DNA of 64,000 nt from Avena insularis (Eukaryota; Streptophyta; Magnoliopsida; Poales; Poaceae), in assembly GCA_023614405.1 (NCBI GenBank), contig CM042694.1, forward strand, positions 113,706,685-113,770,684, read 5' to 3'. Made by a program: the position numbers and the translations under genes. Below, one piece after another: positions 59,501 to 64,000 of the stretch (position 1 is the first letter of the stretch; every line of letters begins with the position of its first letter). The notes beneath the pieces are model-generated. The model was not told the DNA's origin and did no database searches. It saw only the letters and a program-made list of their open reading frames with translations.

Positions 59501-59644
59501 GTAACAAGAGGGGATTTTCGCGAACTTACCCTTGAAGATCGAAAAGCGTTGTCAACGCTTAGGAGAGCATGGTTGATGTAGACGAGCCGAAGCCGACCTC
59601 AAGGTCGTGATGAAGTCCTTGTGCTCCTGTGGCTCCAATGACTT
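56515..59644 (-). mobile_element. Copia C, gag-only Copia element
   Basis: Two LTR parts of 232 bp each (56515-56746 and 59413-59644) start TGTAGGGGTTCC. The right one is preceded by the PBS complement GCTCTGATACCA (59400-59411), giving minus orientation. A leader of about 1.1 kb shares blocks with the Copia B leader. Gag follows, but no protease, integrase or RT is present. 56747-57590 is AT-rich DNA without similarity to pol. Neither full LTR end nor a TSD could be found, because both LTRs stop matching at the same base. It is non-autonomous or heavily deleted. Confidence 0.85.
57591..58288 (-). pseudogene. Copia C gag fragment
   Basis: 57995-58288 reads 'LDRSNFSMWVACLHVLLSEN', 'REDRYLCREMASSISVTMRF'. 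57591-57830 reads 'GVVLRSLPPSYQAQVRTCIMSG', which corresponds to the gag 'LPPSYKSF' block of Copia B. The link (57830-57995) is readable as 'KMKENSSLDDHLERMHD' in a shifted frame. A stop precedes 'MTGSFANG'. No zinc knuckle follows. Confidence 0.83.
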
Positions 59645-59656
59645 GAGTGCCTCAAG

Positions 59657-62600
59657 TGTTGCGGTGACCCAGCATACCACTGCATGATGTAGTACACTAT
59701 AGTCATTGACATAACACCAATGAAAAACACCGTTCACTAGTATTACATCCCTCAGAGTGGTACAACAGAAACACAGCAGGTCCAAGACATGACTATAGAT
59801 TACAACTCAACTCTTTACAAAAGATCCATAGGACACTCTAGGTTAAAGAGAGAGAAAGAACTTCTTACAAAGAAGTACCAGAAATAATAACTCTGAATTA
59901 TCTAGTAACTAAGACTAGCATCTAAACTATTTGGCTTGCCATTGCTGCTATTGCAATGCTCTACAGAAATAGGTTTTATGTCTAGAGAATCTACTCCTAT
60001 CTAAACCGACACTTTATCTTCACTTCACCTGATGTAAATGTTGACTTCATTGACTTTATTGAAGAACTTGAGCTATCGATGATGGTTTCTTGAGCAGAAA
60101 TTGATGTTGACGTCGTCTTCAATGGCTTAGAACCTAGCAAGGGTTAAGAAGGTATGGTTGAGTACGAGCGTACTCAGCAAGTTCACTAAAAAGGAGTGTA
60201 TGATGCACTATCTCTACAGCCACAGACCAGAGGTCGTAGGCAATGCAGGTTTTCGTAAACATTTCTTCAAAGGTTGATTTTATTCTGAAAACTGTGTCCG
60301 ACAACCTTCACAGGTTGACCAGAACTTCATGGAGTTCCTTTCCTGCCGTGTTCGTAGCTCCTTCCCGGAACATGGAGTAATATGTCACAATTCTTACACT
60401 CTGTAGAGGTGCGTCACTTTTCCCACAAGAGACCATAAGCTTTGTTGCACAACCGGGAGTATGTCCCTGTTCAAACTTCCTTGGTTTGAGGCCGAACTTA
60501 ATTTCCAAGCCAATCGCTACCCTCTCCACAACCCATATGTCTGCACGATCCTCCGGGGCTGACTCCACCTCCGTTAAGCCTCCAACTAGGGCAAGCTATA
60601 ACCACGGTGAGTTCTCAAAGACTCTATGAGTTGGTGATGCCCCTGGAAATGTCCATAAAGGTCCGACTATACCTCCGACAGCCACTCATAAATAATCTAG
60701 ACACCAAAATCGTGGGGCCTAAGGGTGCCCACCCATATGTTGGATCCATACCAGGAATCCCAATGTCACGATAAGGTCATCTTGCCTCCATATGAAAGGA
60801 AGAAGATACAGATGACTTCTCTGTCCCATTCCAAATCTCATGGTTGACGCGTAATATACGACGCTAGAATCACTGGCGACATTGGTTGTTAAGGTATAGA
60901 TGATACATTACTGTACAATGGCGTTTCCGTTGCTAGTTATGATAGATTAGCTGATCACCCCGGATCAGTAACCGATATTTCTAGTTAATTGAGAAAATAG
61001 TGTTTTCGACCTTTTTGAAATGCAGGTGATGACACAGTTGAGTTACAAGCATAGAAAATAATCAAAGGACATGAGCAAGTTGTGAACTTGCCTTTTGTGA
61101 TTGCAAGATTATGCACTCACGGTCTTCAAGGCAATAGAAGATCCAAAATTCTGTAAACATCATCATTGGTCCGGTAAGAACTAATGTTTAAAGAAGCAAG
61201 ATGCAACGATGCATAAGTAATGTAATGCAGTTTGATAAACGCGAATCCCCGGACTAATCGTATTTGATCTAGGGTTCGGAAACTAGGAATTGTTCTTTAG
61301 AATGTGTTACACTTTTATAACAGATTCACACTTGTGCTTCTTATTAAGGCTTGTGAGAGTGTTTGTGAAACAATAAGTAAATACAACAAGTAATATGCAA
61401 TAGTAAAGCACTCAAATGATTATGGTATCTGAAATATTTCTTAAACAAGATTAAGAATCCATTAGAGCTTTTAAAGAAGTGTTCAGGGATTACTTTTAAT
61501 GTTTCTTAAAAGAGTAACTTTTGAGGAAAATATTACTTTACAAAGTAAAAAGTATTGAAACTTAAGGTTAACACTTTAAGGTTTTCTTATTAGCTAAGAT
61601 TATTTAAAGAGGAAAACATTATTATATTAAACAATCATACTATAAGTGAATGCACTTACCTTTTTATCTTATAAATCAATGAATATACTTAATAAGTAAA
61701 TAATGGGTATTACTTCAATTACTTTGGAATTTGGTTTAAACCTTTACGTGGTTTTCTCAAATAGTGAAAGAATTAGTAAATAAAAATTTGGTGATGTTAC
61801 AAGTGCATAGGATTCTTGTGACAATCAACATACTATTTTAGTTGATTTTATAATTGGTAAAAATCTTTTAGGAAAGTTAAAATATACTTAATTTGAGATG
61901 ATAATTTTAGTAGTTACATTTTAAAATGGTTTTACCTATTTTAACTTCACTTAAACATTAATTGACTTATTATTACATTTTTAGACTTCAAACAAATAAT
62001 GCTAAAGGCAATAGTAAGTATTTATATATTTTTAATGAATTAAAATAAAGGAAAAAGGTTTAAACAAGATTTATTAGACCTTTACCTTTATTTTACTTCA
62101 AAAGTGAGAGTTGATATTTTTAGTGTGTAGATTTCATTTTTATGGTCATTTTGGTATATTGTAAATATTTTTGGTGATTTTTAAATAATAAGATATGAAT
62201 TTTACAAGTTTTATCACTTTATAGATACCTAATAAATAATAAATATTAGTTGAGTGATACAAAAATAATTTAAACAAGTTTGTAATTGTAGATTTTATTT
62301 TATAAGAATTTTGGTATATTATTTATATTTTTTTTATTTACTAATATTAAAATATGATTTTTTAAAGTTTTATAACTTATAAAATCTTTATTAAATAATA
62401 AATATTTAAATAATTAACACAATAATATTTGATAATAAGGTTAAATTATAGATTTTTATTTTTTTCTTAACATTTTGATATATAATATGTATTTTTCTGA
62501 ATTATAAAACACAAGATATTCAATTTATAAAATTTAAATATTTTCTTAAATTCCTGAAAATAATTATAATTGAATTCTATACAGAAGAATATTTTTATAC

Positions 62601-64000
62601 CACACCTACACCTACCCAAGGTCACAGACAAGTGAGGCCTGGACCACGTTAGCTGCCACGTGAGCAAGACCAGGTCAAACTACGCTGAGGTGGCAGGGAT
62701 GACGTCGGTATGACGTTGTGGTGACATCAGCGACGACTTCCACCACCAGATCGAGGTCACCGGCGGCGACCCTGACTACCCCGGCTCACGAGAGGGGTTG
62801 CGTTGGATGCGGACGAGCATGCTGAGCACAACAGTCGCAGCGACACCATTTCTAGGTCACCGGAGCACTGGTTGCGACGGCGTCTGATGGTGGCCAGCGG
62901 CGGCACGAGACGCCAGCGAGACACAAATTGGGAGGGCATGATTGAATGGGTCTGTAAGGTTCAGTAGCTCACCCTGAGTCTGTTGTGGTGGTCGACGATG
63001 AGGATGGTGCCCCGATACGCGTTAATGGCTAAGAACTCCGGCGACAACCGACGAAGAAGATCGATGAAATTCTTCTCCCGCCGAGCTCCCCTTGTTGCTG
63101 TGTTCCGCCCAGAGGATCTTCAGATCATGGCGCTTCTTCTGGACTACTCCATGGTCTCTGGGACGATCCCTACCAACGACGGCGGTTGGCTCCGGCCAAC
63201 TAGGGTTTCGGTCGTGTGGAGATTAGAGACAGAGGAAGATGGAGAGCGAGCGAGTGCGGATGAGGATGAGCACAGAGAGGCGTCGGCGTGTCCTTCTTAT
63301 CCGTGCAGATAGCGGCGGCGTGCATCACAGCGCACTGTTGACGATGGCGAACAACATCAAACGGCGGCAAGTTGCTCCAGCGAGCTACCTGTGTGCGTCG
63401 CGGTGATGACGACGACGTTTTCTAGGAAAACCCCCTAGTGTTTCTGCAAATTAACCCGCGGTCCACCGTTGATCCCACCCGTCAGTCACAGAGAAGAAAT
63501 GGGACAGGTTGTTGTTGGGCTTCTCCTGGGCCGCGGCTGAGTGTGTGGATTTTTACTGCTGCTGCTCGCGAGCGTTGGTTGAGCGAGATATTCCTTTGGG
63601 CCATGGGCCGAAGCGGTTGGCTGCCTTTTCCTTTTTCTTTAATCTTTTCTATTTTCTGTTTTCTTTTATAAATTCCTTTCAAATTGAAATTTCTTCAGGG
63701 TTTTAAGTATGCAGAGAATTTGTAGGTCATGAACATTATTGTATAAATCAAGTATGATCTTCTTCTCATCATTTCTTATTGTACAAGAAATATTCATAGC
63801 TCTATGAAGGATTAAATAAAGTAAATATATTTTAGGTTTTAGGGTTTGTTTCTTTTAGTAAAATTTCACAAATATGATTCTGATTTCACCTGACAATCTT
63901 AATGGTACTGGTTTGAAATGTGTATCCATGTATATAGAATCTTGTTCTCACTTATCTTCATAAAGGATTTATCTAAATACACTATAAGGAATTAATCTTT
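59657..64000. mobile_element. Probable large Gypsy-type LTR, running off the window
   Basis: TGTTGCGGTGACCCAGC at 59657 has the look of an LTR start and follows the truncated Copia C LTR by 12 bases. The stretch behind it is 1.7 kb of mixed sequence, then very AT-rich DNA (61400-62600), then a GC-rich block (62640-63450) with short frames. This is the texture of a giant LTR like the one at 43213. No pol domain, PBS or right end was found, so the boundary and class are inferred. No gene in this interval is supported. Confidence 0.5.

Noticed and set aside
62757..63671. Several frames of 60-109 codons near the right edge
   Set aside because: No domain; they lie in the GC-rich block of a probable giant LTR, like those at 46-47.5 kb.

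Overview
The window is grass nuclear DNA, almost certainly from a Triticeae species (wheat, barley, Aegilops or a relative). The evidence is an Angela/BARE1/WIS-type Copia element with PBS and leader, a Cassandra TRIM with a 5S-rRNA-like LTR, Stowaway MITEs, a 4.6-kb Gypsy-like solo LTR, and intron-containing CC-NLR and mTERF-family genes. There are no operons or prokaryotic signals. Assignments come from reading the sequence; no database search was run.

Layout. 1-5600 is a truncated nest of two minus-strand Copia elements (Copia A holding Angela-like Copia B). It is a direct-repeat copy of 23058-28634. 5601-7360 is GC-rich unassigned DNA. 7361-11641 and 14034-18283 are two head-to-tail paralogous CC-NB-LRR genes on the plus strand. 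Each has one long intron at the same place in the NB domain, and each is broken by small indels (the first also by a stop). 21295-21501 is a fragment of an mTERF gene. 21920-42899 is a near full-length LINE with a 12-bp target duplication. It is split by Copia A (22332-36209, TSD TGTTG), which is split by Copia B (25217-35043, TSD GGCCA), whose 5' LTR is split by a solo-LTR-like insertion (32364-33849, TSD GCCGG). The LINE also holds a 1.4-kb TRIM-like element (36812-38232, TSD CAAAG).

Further right are a solo LTR (43213-47770, TSD GGCAA), a Cassandra element (47814-48188, TSD AAAGG), and a GC-rich PIF/Harbinger-type element (48850-49654, TSD TAA). Then come an LRR-only remnant of an NLR gene on the minus strand (50505-52154), an mTERF-family organellar protein gene on the minus strand with one frameshift (54730-55895), a gag-only Copia C (56515-59644), and the start of a probable large Gypsy LTR (59657 to the window end).

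Two themes matter. First, this is a resistance-gene cluster in transposon-rich DNA. The duplicated Copia nest implies a tandem duplication unit of about 23 kb (5601-28634) that would carry both NLR genes and the mTERF fragment. Second, nearly every coding sequence, genic or transposon, is interrupted by 1-2 bp indels. This could be real decay, or partly long-read consensus error. I found no convincing wholly new system; the most informative observations are structural.
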